NCBI GenBank assembly: GCA_023382675.1
Contig: JAHDWN010000042.1
Location: forward strand, 1 to 57,332
Reading direction: 5' to 3'
Source of the DNA: Anaerolineae bacterium
Lineage (GTDB): Bacteria; Chloroflexota; Anaerolineae; Aggregatilineales; Phototrophicaceae
DNA length: 57,332 nucleotides
Positions 7,337 through 14,690 of this stretch are shown piece by piece. Below the pieces are notes generated by a model. The model saw nothing but the letters and a program-made list of their open reading frames with translations, ran no database searches and was not told where the DNA came from. Position 1 is the first letter of the stretch, and each line of letters opens with the position of its first letter. The translations under genes were made by a program, and so were the position numbers.

Positions 7337-8449
7337 CTACAACCCCATCAACTGCCGGGCTTCGTCGCGGGTGATAACGTTGGCCGTGACGAGCGTCGCC
7401 ACGCGGTCAGCCTTCTGCGCTTCGAGCGACTGGTAAATCTCCAGGCGATCCGGGCGAAAGCGCAGGCGCACGCCCTGCCGCTCGAACAGCCCGCTGTTGA
7501 GTGCGGATTCGATGCGGCGCGCCTCCGGCAGGACGGTCTTATCGTAGAAGTGCAGGTCGTCCTGGCGCGCGGTGGCGTAATTGGCCGCGTTGCTGAAGAG
7601 CAGCGAATGCGGCACGCCAAGCGCGGTGGCGATGTCTTCGCGCTTCTTGTCGGTCAGTTCCGGCAGCGCGAGCTTGCCGAGTTCGACATTGCCCGCCAGC
7701 GGCTGCACCTTGACCGGCGCACGCAGCGCCAGCGGGCGGAACGCGTTGCGCAGGCCGCTCATGGCGCGCCCGGCCCAGCTTTCGAGCTTCTCCATGTCCG
7801 CGGGCGAGGGCATCCCCTCGATGCTGATCAGCGTCGGCATGACCGCGCCGTGCTGGAAATACTGCTCGCCGAATTGATCCGCCGCGTGCAGCATCCCCGC
7901 CGACGACAGCGCGGCCTGGGCGGGCGGGACGCCGTGGCCGAGTTCGGCGCGGCGCGCGGGCAGCCAGATAGCGACCACCTCATCGAGGCTGAGCGCGATA
8001 CGCTCGCCGCCTGCCTGGCGCTCATAGCCAACCAGCCCACGCTCACCCTCGTAGATCGGCGTGACGGTGCGCGGGTGGAGCGGGCGCAGTTGTTTGACAC
8101 GGCGGGCGGCGTTCATGCCTTTGAAGACGTAGGCCGCGCCGTAGAGCGTGAGCCAGCCCTCGATCAGGTTGAGCAGATGTGGCAGATCGAGCGCGAACGG
8201 CAGGCGCGGCGGCATATCCAGCGGCGTGCCGTCGAGCGTCTCCCAGCTTATAGGCAGGCTGGCGATGGCATCCGCGCGCAGGTTGACCGCGCGATATAGC
8301 CACGGGATGCGCTCGTACAGATCGAGCGCGCTGCCGCCCTCGTCCGCGCCGAGGACCGGCGTCCAGGCGGAGTCAGGCAGCGCGTCCAGACCGACGCTCT
8401 TCACGCTAAGTCCGCCGTTGGCGGCGGTGACGAGGTAGTGTTTGTGCAT
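7337..8449 (-). CDS. Phage portal protein (HK97 family)
   Basis: A 370-residue portal protein, the dodecameric vertex through which DNA enters and leaves the capsid. Family features include YERIPWLYRAVNLRADAIAS near the N terminus, LYGAAYVFKG in the wing, and the helical stem/clip region with GVPHSLLFSNAANYATARQD and FYDKTVLPEARRIESALN. Length is typical or slightly short for the family. It is followed (leftward) by an AhpD-like gene instead of a protease gene. The start lies beside a long block of word repeats, which leaves regulation unclear. Confidence 0.9.
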   Translation of the reverse strand: MHKHYLVTAANGGLSVKSVGLDALPDSAWTPVLGADEGGSALDLYERIPWLYRAVNLRADAIASLPISWETLDGTPLDMPPRLPFALDLPHLLNLIEGWLTLYGAAYVFKGMNAARRVKQLRPLHPRTVTPIYEGERGLVGYERQAGGERIALSLDEVVAIWLPARRAELGHGVPPAQAALSSAGMLHAADQFGEQYFQHGAVMPTLISIEGMPSPADMEKLESWAGRAMSGLRNAFRPLALRAPVKVQPLAGNVELGKLALPELTDKKREDIATALGVPHSLLFSNAANYATARQDDLHFYDKTVLPEARRIESALNSGLFERQGVRLRFRPDRLEIYQSLEAQKADRVATLVTANVITRDEARQLMGL

Positions 8450-8451
8450 AA

Positions 8452-8726
8452 GGGGGTACTCGGTTCTGGGTTCTGGGGAAGATGGTACTCGGTGCTCAGT
8501 GCTCGGTGCTCAGTAATTCGGATCTGAGTATCGGAAAGGTACTCGGTTGTACTCACAGATCAGGATTTCGCGTTCGCTGTCCGGCAGCCCGCTTCCAGCG
8601 GGCTTTGCAACCTCGCCGGTGGCTTCGAGCCACCGGCAGCCGCCGCGGACGAGGCACGCCTCGTCCCTACGAACGGTCATGGATTACCAGCCAATAGCCG
8701 ACCGCCGAAAGCCCGATCCGGCTAGC
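8452..8726. repeat. Word repeats plus three consecutive perfect hairpins
   Basis: 8452-8550 holds TACTCGGTTCTGGGTTCTGG and GTACTCGGTGCTCAGTGCTC words. Three perfect hairpins follow: AGCCCGC/GCGGGCT (8586-8604), GCCGGTGGC/GCCACCGGC (8615-8637) and GGACGAGGC/GCCTCGTCC (8647-8666). The last hairpin with its CTACGAACGGT tail also occurs at about 1866-1902. No gene is seen in this gap between terminase and portal. Confidence 0.7.
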
Positions 8727-10106
8727 CTAACCCCCGAACACAATCAACGGCCCCGCGCCCGCGGCGTGCCAGGCGAGCGCGAGCGCGATTACGCAGTCAT
8801 CATGCTCGCCGGGCGGCGCGCCAAGCTGCCACGCGCCGGTCGCTGACTGGCGGCGCGTGAAGATCTCCAGCTCGTGGCGCTGCGCCGGATCGGGCAGCAG
8901 CTTCAGCCCGCTCTCCTCCAGCGCCAGCCGCAGCGCTTCGATCAGCGTTGTCTTGCTGGCGTAGGTGGTCGTGAAGGGCAGGATCGCCGTGCTGCATCCT
9001 GCGGTGTCGAACTCGGCGAGGAGCGACTCGATGTTGGTGCTGCCCATGCTGTTGGCCTCGGCGACGAGCGTGTGGACGTTCCACTGGCAGCACAGATCGA
9101 GCACGGCCTTGCGCATCTCCGCCCACGAGCGATGGTTCATGCGCAGCAGCGCGACCTGCTCGCGGGTCGTCGCGTCGAGCACGGAGCAAACGGTGTAATC
9201 GTTCGACTGGCCGAAGTCCAGCCCGGCAACGTAGCGATGCCCGGCGACGGTCAGCGGCGCGGGGTTGGCGCTGAAGATGACCTCGGACAGGCGGAAATAG
9301 CCCTCGCCGCTGGTCAGGAAGGCGGAATAGGCATCCTCTGGATATTCCTGCGCGAACAACTCGCCGAGTTCGAGCTGCTTGTGCCTGCGCCAGGCGATCT
9401 GCCCGGCGTCGAGGCCGTGCGCCGCCATCAGCCGCCGCTCCTCGTCCGTCATGATCAGCGGTTCGACGACCGGCAGCCGGTAGGCATCATCCCACCACCA
9501 GGGGAAGAAGTGCAGCTTCCAGATGCTCTTGCCTTCGAGCGCGCGCATGACCTGCTGGTAGAACCAGCCCTGCGCGCCGTTGGCGGTGCTCTCCAGAATG
9601 ATGTGGCCCTGGACGGGCACGCCTTGCAGCAGCCCGGCCAGGATGCGCTCGGCATTGCGCCAGTAGGCCACCTCGCTGCCATGCACGTGCGAGTACGTGC
9701 CGCCGCGCCCGGATCGGGTGTTTCCGGCCGTGCCATAGAACAGCCAGCTGCGTGTATCGGGAAAGTAGGTGCGGGTGGCGCTGTTAGCGCCACGGGCGGG
9801 CCGCTCATCTTCCGGCAGCGTGTCGTAGAAAAGCTGCGTCATGTCGCGCAGCTTGTGCGTCGTTTCCTTGTCATGCGCGAGCGTGCCGGCGCGGGACGTC
9901 TGAGACATGGCGGCGATGAACAGCCACGCCTGAATGGCGGTACTGATTCCCAGCTGCCGCGCTTTGAGCACGAGATCGCGCCCGGTCAGCCCGGTGATCA
10001 GCGCCGACTGAGCGCGGTTGAGCGTGAGCGGGCTGAGCTGGCTTTCTTTGTCAATGATGTGCAGATCGGACAGTTGGAGGGGCGTGAATGTGGTCTGTTC
10101 CGTCAT
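8727..10106 (-). CDS. Phage terminase large subunit
   Basis: A 459-residue DNA-packaging motor. The N-terminal ATPase has an adapted Walker A, LKARQLGIST, and the C-terminal RNase H-like nuclease shows AGLDFGQSNDYTVCSVLDA, LVAEANSMGS and GEHDDCVIALALAWH, supplying the expected acidic residues. Length is normal. No small terminase subunit is recognised upstream. The ATG at 10106 has AGGGAGG directly in front. A leftward TATAAT and a LexA-box-like palindrome stand about 115-145 bases upstream (10220-10250), suggesting that this is the first gene of the module. Confidence 0.92.
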   Translation of the reverse strand: MTEQTTFTPLQLSDLHIIDKESQLSPLTLNRAQSALITGLTGRDLVLKARQLGISTAIQAWLFIAAMSQTSRAGTLAHDKETTHKLRDMTQLFYDTLPEDERPARGANSATRTYFPDTRSWLFYGTAGNTRSGRGGTYSHVHGSEVAYWRNAERILAGLLQGVPVQGHIILESTANGAQGWFYQQVMRALEGKSIWKLHFFPWWWDDAYRLPVVEPLIMTDEERRLMAAHGLDAGQIAWRRHKQLELGELFAQEYPEDAYSAFLTSGEGYFRLSEVIFSANPAPLTVAGHRYVAGLDFGQSNDYTVCSVLDATTREQVALLRMNHRSWAEMRKAVLDLCCQWNVHTLVAEANSMGSTNIESLLAEFDTAGCSTAILPFTTTYASKTTLIEALRLALEESGLKLLPDPAQRHELEIFTRRQSATGAWQLGAPPGEHDDCVIALALAWHAAGAGPLIVFGG

Positions 10107-10416
10107 GCCTCCCTGCTGGTGGGCTGTTGGCGGTTGGGAAGTGGCGATTGGCTGTCGGCATTCGGCTAATGGCTTTCGGGGTTGGCTGCCAGCTATTGGT
10201 TGTGGATGGGGTGTGATTTAGAACGTGTGTTCTGTCCATTTTGTATTATACGCAGCCTGTCAAGTCGGACGCAAAGAGGGCTGTTGGCGGTCGGCATTTG
10301 GCTTTCGGCATTCGGCTCTCGGCTAATTCGCTAATCTGCTAATCCGCCAATTCGCTTGAAGCTAAAGGCTGCGCGCTATAATCCGCCAATCTGATCCTCG
10401 TAGAAAGGCGACCGCA
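10107..10416. repeat. Gap with word repeats and promoter block
   Basis: 10123-10200 and 10275-10370 contain GGCGGTTGGGAAGTGGCGAT, GGCTGTCGGCATTCGGCTAA and GCTAATCTGCTAATCCGCCA words. Between them lies the direct-repeat block with a LexA-like palindrome (10220-10268). No ORF is credible here. Confidence 0.7.
10220..10268 (-). promoter_or_regulatory. Leftward promoter-like block with LexA-box-like palindrome (copy 1)
   Basis: On the minus strand a TATAAT (10250-10245) is preceded by TTGCGT at 18 bases and followed by AGAACACACGTTCT (10233-10220), a palindrome of the GAAC-N4-GTTC type bound by Gram-positive-type LexA. The palindrome would overlap the transcription start. The 24 bases 10245-10268 are identical to 11400-11423. 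The position suits SOS control of the terminase gene, which is inference. Confidence 0.5.
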
Positions 10417-11325
10417 ATGACGCCCACCCCGGCTGAACGCAATATCCGCAGGCTGCTGCCACTCATGCGCTTGATCCAGGTCTACGTGCCGCTGTCGCTG
10501 GTGCGTTGGTCGGAGAAGCGCGGCATGGAGCGTGTGCGCATGACCCCCGGCGTCGCCCGCGAAGTCGTGTCTGCCGACGGTGTTCGCTGCGAATGGTGCA
10601 TTCCCGACCAGAGCGCGGCGGATCGCGTGCTGCTCTATCTGCACGGCGGCGGCTTCATCTATCGCCTGTCCGCCCTGCACCGCAAGATGGTGGCCGATCT
10701 GGCGCGAAGGCTGGGCGTCCGCGCGCTGCTGGTGGAATATCGTGTCGCGCCGGAGTATCCGTTTCCCGCGGCGCTGGACGACTGCGTGACCGCCTATCGC
10801 TGGCTGGTGAAGCAAAGCATCGCGCCGCACAACATCGTCGTCGCCGGTGATTCGGCGGGCGGCAATCTGACCATCACGTCGCTGATGAAGCTGCGTGACG
10901 ACGGCGATCCGCTGCCGGCGGCGGCGGCCTGCCTTTCACCGGTGGGCGATATGACCGATCGAGGCGGTATGCTGGGCAACGTCAAAGATCCGCTGCTGCA
11001 TCCTAAAGCGCTCAAAATCTACCACCAATCGTATGTGGCGGAGCATGACGCGCGCCACCCGTTGATTTCGCCGATCTTCGGCAACTGGCACGGGCTGCCG
11101 CCGCTGCTGATCCACGCCGGGGAAGACGAGATCCTGCGCGAGGATGCGCTGCGGATCGAGCAACTGGCAAAGGCCGCCGGTGTGGACGTGCGCCTGGAGA
11201 TTTACCCGCGCATGTGGCACGTCTGGCAGTTGTATCTGACCCTGCCGCAATCGGTGCAATCGCTGGACGACATCGCGCAGTTCCTGCGGTCGCACCTGGG
11301 CGTGGCGCAAGAGCAGGCGGGCTGA
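10417..11325 (+). CDS. Alpha/beta hydrolase of the hormone-sensitive-lipase family
   Basis: A 302-residue cytoplasmic esterase/lipase-like enzyme. The oxyanion-hole motif YLHGGGFIYRL and the nucleophile motif VVAGDSAGGNLT identify the HSL/BAH (alpha/beta-hydrolase_3) family; the acid is probably the Asp in IHAGEDEILREDAL and the base the His in RMWHVWQLY. Length is typical. The ATG follows GAAAGGCGACC. The gene is flanked by direct repeats 10220-10268 and 11375-11423, suggesting it entered as a cassette between the phage module and the PAAR-like gene. Substrate is unknown. Confidence 0.9.
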   Translation: MTPTPAERNIRRLLPLMRLIQVYVPLSLVRWSEKRGMERVRMTPGVAREVVSADGVRCEWCIPDQSAADRVLLYLHGGGFIYRLSALHRKMVADLARRLGVRALLVEYRVAPEYPFPAALDDCVTAYRWLVKQSIAPHNIVVAGDSAGGNLTITSLMKLRDDGDPLPAAAACLSPVGDMTDRGGMLGNVKDPLLHPKALKIYHQSYVAEHDARHPLISPIFGNWHGLPPLLIHAGEDEILREDALRIEQLAKAAGVDVRLEIYPRMWHVWQLYLTLPQSVQSLDDIAQFLRSHLGVAQEQAG

Positions 11326-11330
11326 TCAGC

Positions 11331-11362
11331 CTTTGGCGGTCGGCTTTCGGCTAATGGCTCAA
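11331..11362. repeat. GGCGGTCGGCTTTCGGCTAATGG word repeat
   Basis: A short run of GGCGGTCGGC, TTTCGGCTAA and TGGCTC words immediately after the hydrolase stop codon, matching the second word family at 5893-5974 and 10123-10370. Confidence 0.65.
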
Positions 11363-11374
11363 AGCGGCGAGAAG

Positions 11375-11423
11375 CGAACGCGCGTTCTATCTAATCTGGA
11401 TTATACGCAGCCTGTCAAGTCGG
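11375..11423 (-). promoter_or_regulatory. LexA-box-like palindrome and TATAAT block (copy 2)
   Basis: A perfect 12-base palindrome GAACGCGCGTTC (11376-11387) precedes a 24-base segment (11400-11423) identical to 10245-10268, in the same orientation. The flanks between palindrome and identical core match copy 1 only partly. Read leftward this promoter-like block would face the end of the hydrolase gene, so it may be a relic left by a duplication; read rightward the palindrome lies about 170 bases before the PAAR-like gene. Confidence 0.45.
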
Positions 11424-11554
11424 GGGAAACAGCGATTACAAATCCTGATCTTGCAACTACTTTCCGCACAGGCAAAACCGCTGCGCTGCGCCCCGAAGCC
11501 GCATTTTCGCTACAATAGCGGACGATAAGCCGCATTTGAAGGGAGGACCGCGAC

Positions 11555-12010
11555 ATGTTCCCAGCTTCAGTTATAGCTTCAGGGGCAGGTCTGTCCATGG
11601 TGGATGTCTGTCTCACGCCATCATCCAACCAGCGTTTGCCGTTGCCCTACCCCACCAGGGAAAATGTGATTGTCATTGCGATCGGTGGGCCAAAGGCTGG
11701 CAAGAAAGTCTACAAGAGCAAAGGCGATGGTACGGTCAGCACCCTGGGTGACAGCAGTTTGAGCAGCGCTGAAACCTTCATCATCAAGCCGGACGGCAGT
11801 GTATCTGGCTATCCGCGCCCGTGCCGAACGCCACGCGCCGCGGCGGCTTTGGTCAGCACCGAGTTAGGCGCGGGCGCGACTGCAACTGTCATCTCGTCGG
11901 ACGAAAAGGACGAGTATCCTATCGCCTTCCGCGTGACGACGCAGACAGTACGTCGCGTGCAGATCGTCAGAAATCCCGCCGACTGGCTAACAGCGATCCG
12001 CGGGCATTAA
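11555..12010 (+). CDS. PAAR-like (DUF4150-like) domain protein
   Basis: A 151-residue protein with GAAGGGAGG before its ATG. The N-terminal half reads MVDVCLTPSSNQRLPLPYPT, then a Lys-rich KAGKKVYKSKGDGTVSTLGD, a pattern like the DUF4150/Tox-PAAR-like family (DVCxTPxP...PxPYPN...S.GDE). Such domains cap spikes of contractile injection systems or precede toxins. The C-terminal half (about 90-151) is not recognised and is short for a toxin. No VgrG, sheath or baseplate gene is near, although a phage module lies to the left. A TACAAT about 45 bases upstream may be the -10 box. Confidence 0.5.
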   Translation: MFPASVIASGAGLSMVDVCLTPSSNQRLPLPYPTRENVIVIAIGGPKAGKKVYKSKGDGTVSTLGDSSLSSAETFIIKPDGSVSGYPRPCRTPRAAAALVSTELGAGATATVISSDEKDEYPIAFRVTTQTVRRVQIVRNPADWLTAIRGH

Positions 12011-12060
12011 ACTGTACTGGTCGCTGACCAACCATCTTCCAAATGGCTTCCCAAATCACC

Positions 12061-12091
12061 AGCCGTCCGACTGTTCGACGGTCGGGCGGCT
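12061..12091. terminator. Hairpin between convergent PAAR-like and SLATT genes
   Basis: AGCCGTCCGAC (12061-12071) pairs with GTCGGGCGGCT (12081-12091), an 11-base stem with one G-T wobble. It lies between two convergent stop codons, a usual place for a terminator. No strong T run follows on either strand, so Rho-independent function is uncertain. Confidence 0.35.
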
Positions 12092-12112
12092 CTCACGCAT
12101 CGCGCCGGATTA

Positions 12113-13042
12113 TTACCCCCCGCCTGGATCCGGCTCTGGATCGGCGGGATCGGACGCGCCGCCCGCCGGTGGGCTGGCCGGGGGTGGCGAGGACGCGGGC
12201 GGCGGCGGGGGTGGCACGCGCTGGGCGTCGGCCAGAGCTTCAGCATCGGCCAGCCGCTCGCGCAGGCGGCGCATCTCGTCGGCAGTGTAGGACTTCAGTG
12301 TGTCGAGCGTCGGCACTTTTTGTGCGGCGGCCTCGGTCTGCGCCATGGATGCTTTGATAAACGCGTCTAATTGATCTGGCGTCTTGATGATCTGCCCCCA
12401 CTGCGCCGTCTCGTCACGCATGACCGAAAGCGTGCCCAGCGAGTACGCCTGCAGGCTGGCACGATAATGCTCCATGTCCATTTGATCGACGGGCGATTTC
12501 GCATCCGCCACTTCGATGTTTTCGAGCGCCGATTCGTAGACATTGATCAGCCGATCCCACTGGTAGAGATCGGCCAGCGTGCTGAACGCACCACCGAGCG
12601 CGGGCGCGACAACGGAAGTGATGAGCAGGATGACGAGGACACCGCTCCATCCGCCACAGCCAGCGAGCGACGAACTCTCGGCTGCTCCACCCTGCGCGTT
12701 GGGAGCGGTTTGCCCGCTGGTTCCGGCCACGGCAGCGGTCGCCGTCGCGTCCAGGCCGGCGTCGGGAGGCGCCTGCGTGGTTGTTGGGGCTGTGAAGGCG
12801 GTGCCGAAGGCGGACGTCGCGCAGGCGGGCTGAATGGTGACGACGAAGATGGCGAGTGCAGACGCCAGGCCGGTGACAAATGCGAGCAAGGCGCGGAGAC
12901 TGTTAACCTGGGCGGCGGCCTTCCGATTGCGGTCGACCGAGCGCTTGTAGTAACGACGCTGGTCATTCAGGGCGAACTCGTTAAACAGCAGGTAGCGCGC
13001 TGTGAGATCGGCCCTGGTGAGCTCGTATTTCGTGTTTTCCAT
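12113..13042 (-). CDS. SLATT-like two-TM membrane protein with long extracytoplasmic loop
   Basis: A 309-residue protein. The N-terminal helix (ALNDQRRYYKRSVDRNRKAA) leads into TM1 (about 50-70), then an unusual Ala/Thr/Ser-rich loop of about 75 residues, TM2 (about 140-160), and a cytoplasmic helix with YQWDRLINVYESALENIE and YRASLQAYSLGTLSVMRDET. This layout resembles SLATT-family effectors, two-TM proteins associated with nucleotide-sensing conflict systems. The tail is Pro-rich (PPPPPPASSPPPASPPAGG). AGGGGAT precedes the ATG. It lies 12 bases downstream of a second SLATT-like gene and is surely cotranscribed. No CD-NTase, SLOG or TIR gene is adjacent. Confidence 0.6.
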   Translation of the reverse strand: MENTKYELTRADLTARYLLFNEFALNDQRRYYKRSVDRNRKAAAQVNSLRALLAFVTGLASALAIFVVTIQPACATSAFGTAFTAPTTTQAPPDAGLDATATAAVAGTSGQTAPNAQGGAAESSSLAGCGGWSGVLVILLITSVVAPALGGAFSTLADLYQWDRLINVYESALENIEVADAKSPVDQMDMEHYRASLQAYSLGTLSVMRDETAQWGQIIKTPDQLDAFIKASMAQTEAAAQKVPTLDTLKSYTADEMRRLRERLADAEALADAQRVPPPPPPASSPPPASPPAGGASDPADPEPDPGGG

Positions 13043-13054
13043 GCGCTGATCCCC

Positions 13055-13717
13055 TTACCAGATACCCGGTTCTTCAGGAAAGTCGCCCCGGTTGATGTCT
13101 GCCACTCGCGTAGACAAGGTTTGCTGGCGTGCCACGATGTCCAGGCCGTCGTACGGCGCGAGATTGAGCAAAAAACGAAAGTATTCCCGGCGCATCTGTT
13201 CGGAACGCCGTCGGTCACGCAGCCAGAGCGGCAGCGGCGGCTCTCGGCCGCTGATCGTCGCGAGGTAGACCGCGCCGAGCGCGACGATTGTCTCCAACAA
13301 AGCGATGAACGGCATCAAGCGTGGGTAGCTGGCCAGAGCCAGCGATTGCAGCGAGCCGAGCACGGCGGCGAGCATGGCGAGAAACATGAAGCCGATCTGA
13401 TAGAAACGGTAGCGATTCTGCTGCAAGGCCGCGTTGTGATCGCGATCGCGATACAGGCGCATCAGCTCGTCGTTGAGGAAATTCAGATCCGCCTTGATGC
13501 GCACCGCTTCCTGCGAATTCGGCGCAACGCCTTTGTCCTTGAACATTGTCTCGAGCTTCGACTGGTCGATGAGTTGGTAGTTGGGATCAGGTTTGTGGGG
13601 TTTGAAATCCAACTTAGGCAGCGCGCGCCACCAGGACCAGTTTTCATCAGCAATGTTTTCACCCTGGGAAGTTGGCGCCGCTGCATCGACTTGCTGTGGT
13701 GATGCTTGATCGTTCAT
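13055..13717 (-). CDS. DUF4231/SLATT-like two-TM membrane protein
   Basis: A 220-residue protein from the ATG at 13717, chosen over a TTG at 13723 because AGGAG is 10 bases upstream. After a disordered N terminus (about 1-70) comes LNFLNDELMRLYRDRDHNAA, two membrane helices (about 105-125 and 133-152), and the post-TM helix RDRRRSEQMRREYFRFLLNLAPYD, strongly reminiscent of DUF4231/SLATT proteins. These act as membrane effectors in several conflict systems. It is the first gene of a two-gene operon with the SLATT-like gene downstream. The two proteins may form a hetero-oligomer; this is inference. Confidence 0.6.
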   Translation of the reverse strand: MNDQASPQQVDAAAPTSQGENIADENWSWWRALPKLDFKPHKPDPNYQLIDQSKLETMFKDKGVAPNSQEAVRIKADLNFLNDELMRLYRDRDHNAALQQNRYRFYQIGFMFLAMLAAVLGSLQSLALASYPRLMPFIALLETIVALGAVYLATISGREPPLPLWLRDRRRSEQMRREYFRFLLNLAPYDGLDIVARQQTLSTRVADINRGDFPEEPGIW

Positions 13718-13877
13718 AGGCAATCACTCCTCTGTCCGATACGGAAGATCAGGCCAAGGCATGTGTCATGCACTCTTGAGCGTACACTGATTTTCGACGA
13801 AATGCTATCAGCAGGCAGGCGCGCGAAGATGCCGGTCGCGCGGACGTGGCCGGAGGGTGACACGCTGCGCGAGCAGG

Positions 13878-14327
13878 CTATCCACGCACGCGGACGCGCC
13901 ATCGGGACGTGCGCTGGCGGCGCTTATAGCAACCGGGCCGTGGCGTATATGTCTCATCGAGTGGGATGCCGAGCAGTTCGCAGCGCCAATGCACCCACTC
14001 GATGCGCATCAGGATCTGCGGAACATTGCTCGGCAGGCAGCCCGCCATCGAGGCGATGTAGCGGGCGCGTTTGAGCGTGACGTAATCGCTCTGGACGGCG
14101 CGCGTTTGCCGCAGGTAGCGGCGGTCGTAATAGCTGACGCGCTTCTCCAGCTCCGTCAGCGTCAGCCGCGACTCGGCAGCGGCGACGCGCAGGCTGGCGG
14201 CGAACTCCGTCGGACGCACGACGGCTTCCAGGTTGGCGCGGCGGCGATCCTCTTCGTTGCGGCGCAGGCGCTGCTCGCGTTTGCGGCGCACAAATTCGGC
14301 GCGGAAGGCTGCATAGTTGAATGTCAT
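13878..14327 (-). CDS. Uncharacterised basic helical protein
   Basis: A 149-residue protein from the ATG at 14327, where GGAGGT lies 8 bases upstream; an in-frame ATG at 14378 lacks this. The N-terminal 60 residues are highly charged and probably coiled (RRKREQRLRRNEEDRRRANL), and the C-terminal tail is Arg-rich. I do not recognise a family. It reads in the same direction as the SLATT pair, 160 bases upstream. A DNA- or particle-associated protein is possible from the charge pattern, but this is speculation. Confidence 0.6.
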   Translation of the reverse strand: MTFNYAAFRAEFVRRKREQRLRRNEEDRRRANLEAVVRPTEFAASLRVAAAESRLTLTELEKRVSYYDRRYLRQTRAVQSDYVTLKRARYIASMAGCLPSNVPQILMRIEWVHWRCELLGIPLDETYTPRPGCYKRRQRTSRWRVRVRG

Positions 14328-14690
14328 GAGCGCGCGACCTCCGGGCACGCTGTTCCATTGGAATGGCGTTAGTGACATAACAAATCTCGAACTTACTGGG
14401 AATTAAGCGTAGCACACTTGTTCGGTTTTTTGCTATAGAGTTTGGTAAACGGTGGGTAGGAGTTTGGTTGTGGGTGGCGGACAGCGGCAGCAGGTCGAGA
14501 GCCAGGCAAGGCGCAGATCCTGCCCAGCCTCAAGATTGTGTTCGATTCCGTAGCGATGGGATGCCGGAGACAGTCCCATGCGTGTGACAACGCGAGTGCT
14601 GTCCGCAGGTACATGCAGCTGCGCTCGCTCGTCATCTATCGCATGTCGGCAAAGCGTGGCCAATGACGTGTCAAGCCCCGCGGGCTGCGG
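14328..14690. other. Gene-free gap
   Basis: I see no supported gene, repeat or strong hairpin in these 363 bases. GC falls locally near 14400-14460 (TTGTTCGGTTTTTTGCTATAG), which might include promoter elements for the leftward gene ending the previous block, but no consensus pair is convincing. Confidence 0.4.

Noticed and set aside
10245-10268. TTGACA with TATAAT as a -35/-10 pair
   Set aside because: The spacer is only 7 bases on the minus strand, too short for a sigma-70 promoter; a TTGCGT at 18 bases is the more likely -35.
12371-13702. 443-codon rightward frame opposite the SLATT-like pair
   Set aside because: Shadow; it would overlap two leftward genes that have good ribosome sites and membrane/helix patterns.
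14393-14663. Small leftward genes of 76-80 codons
   Set aside because: No ribosome site, no family resemblance and two frames overlap; most likely chance ORFs.
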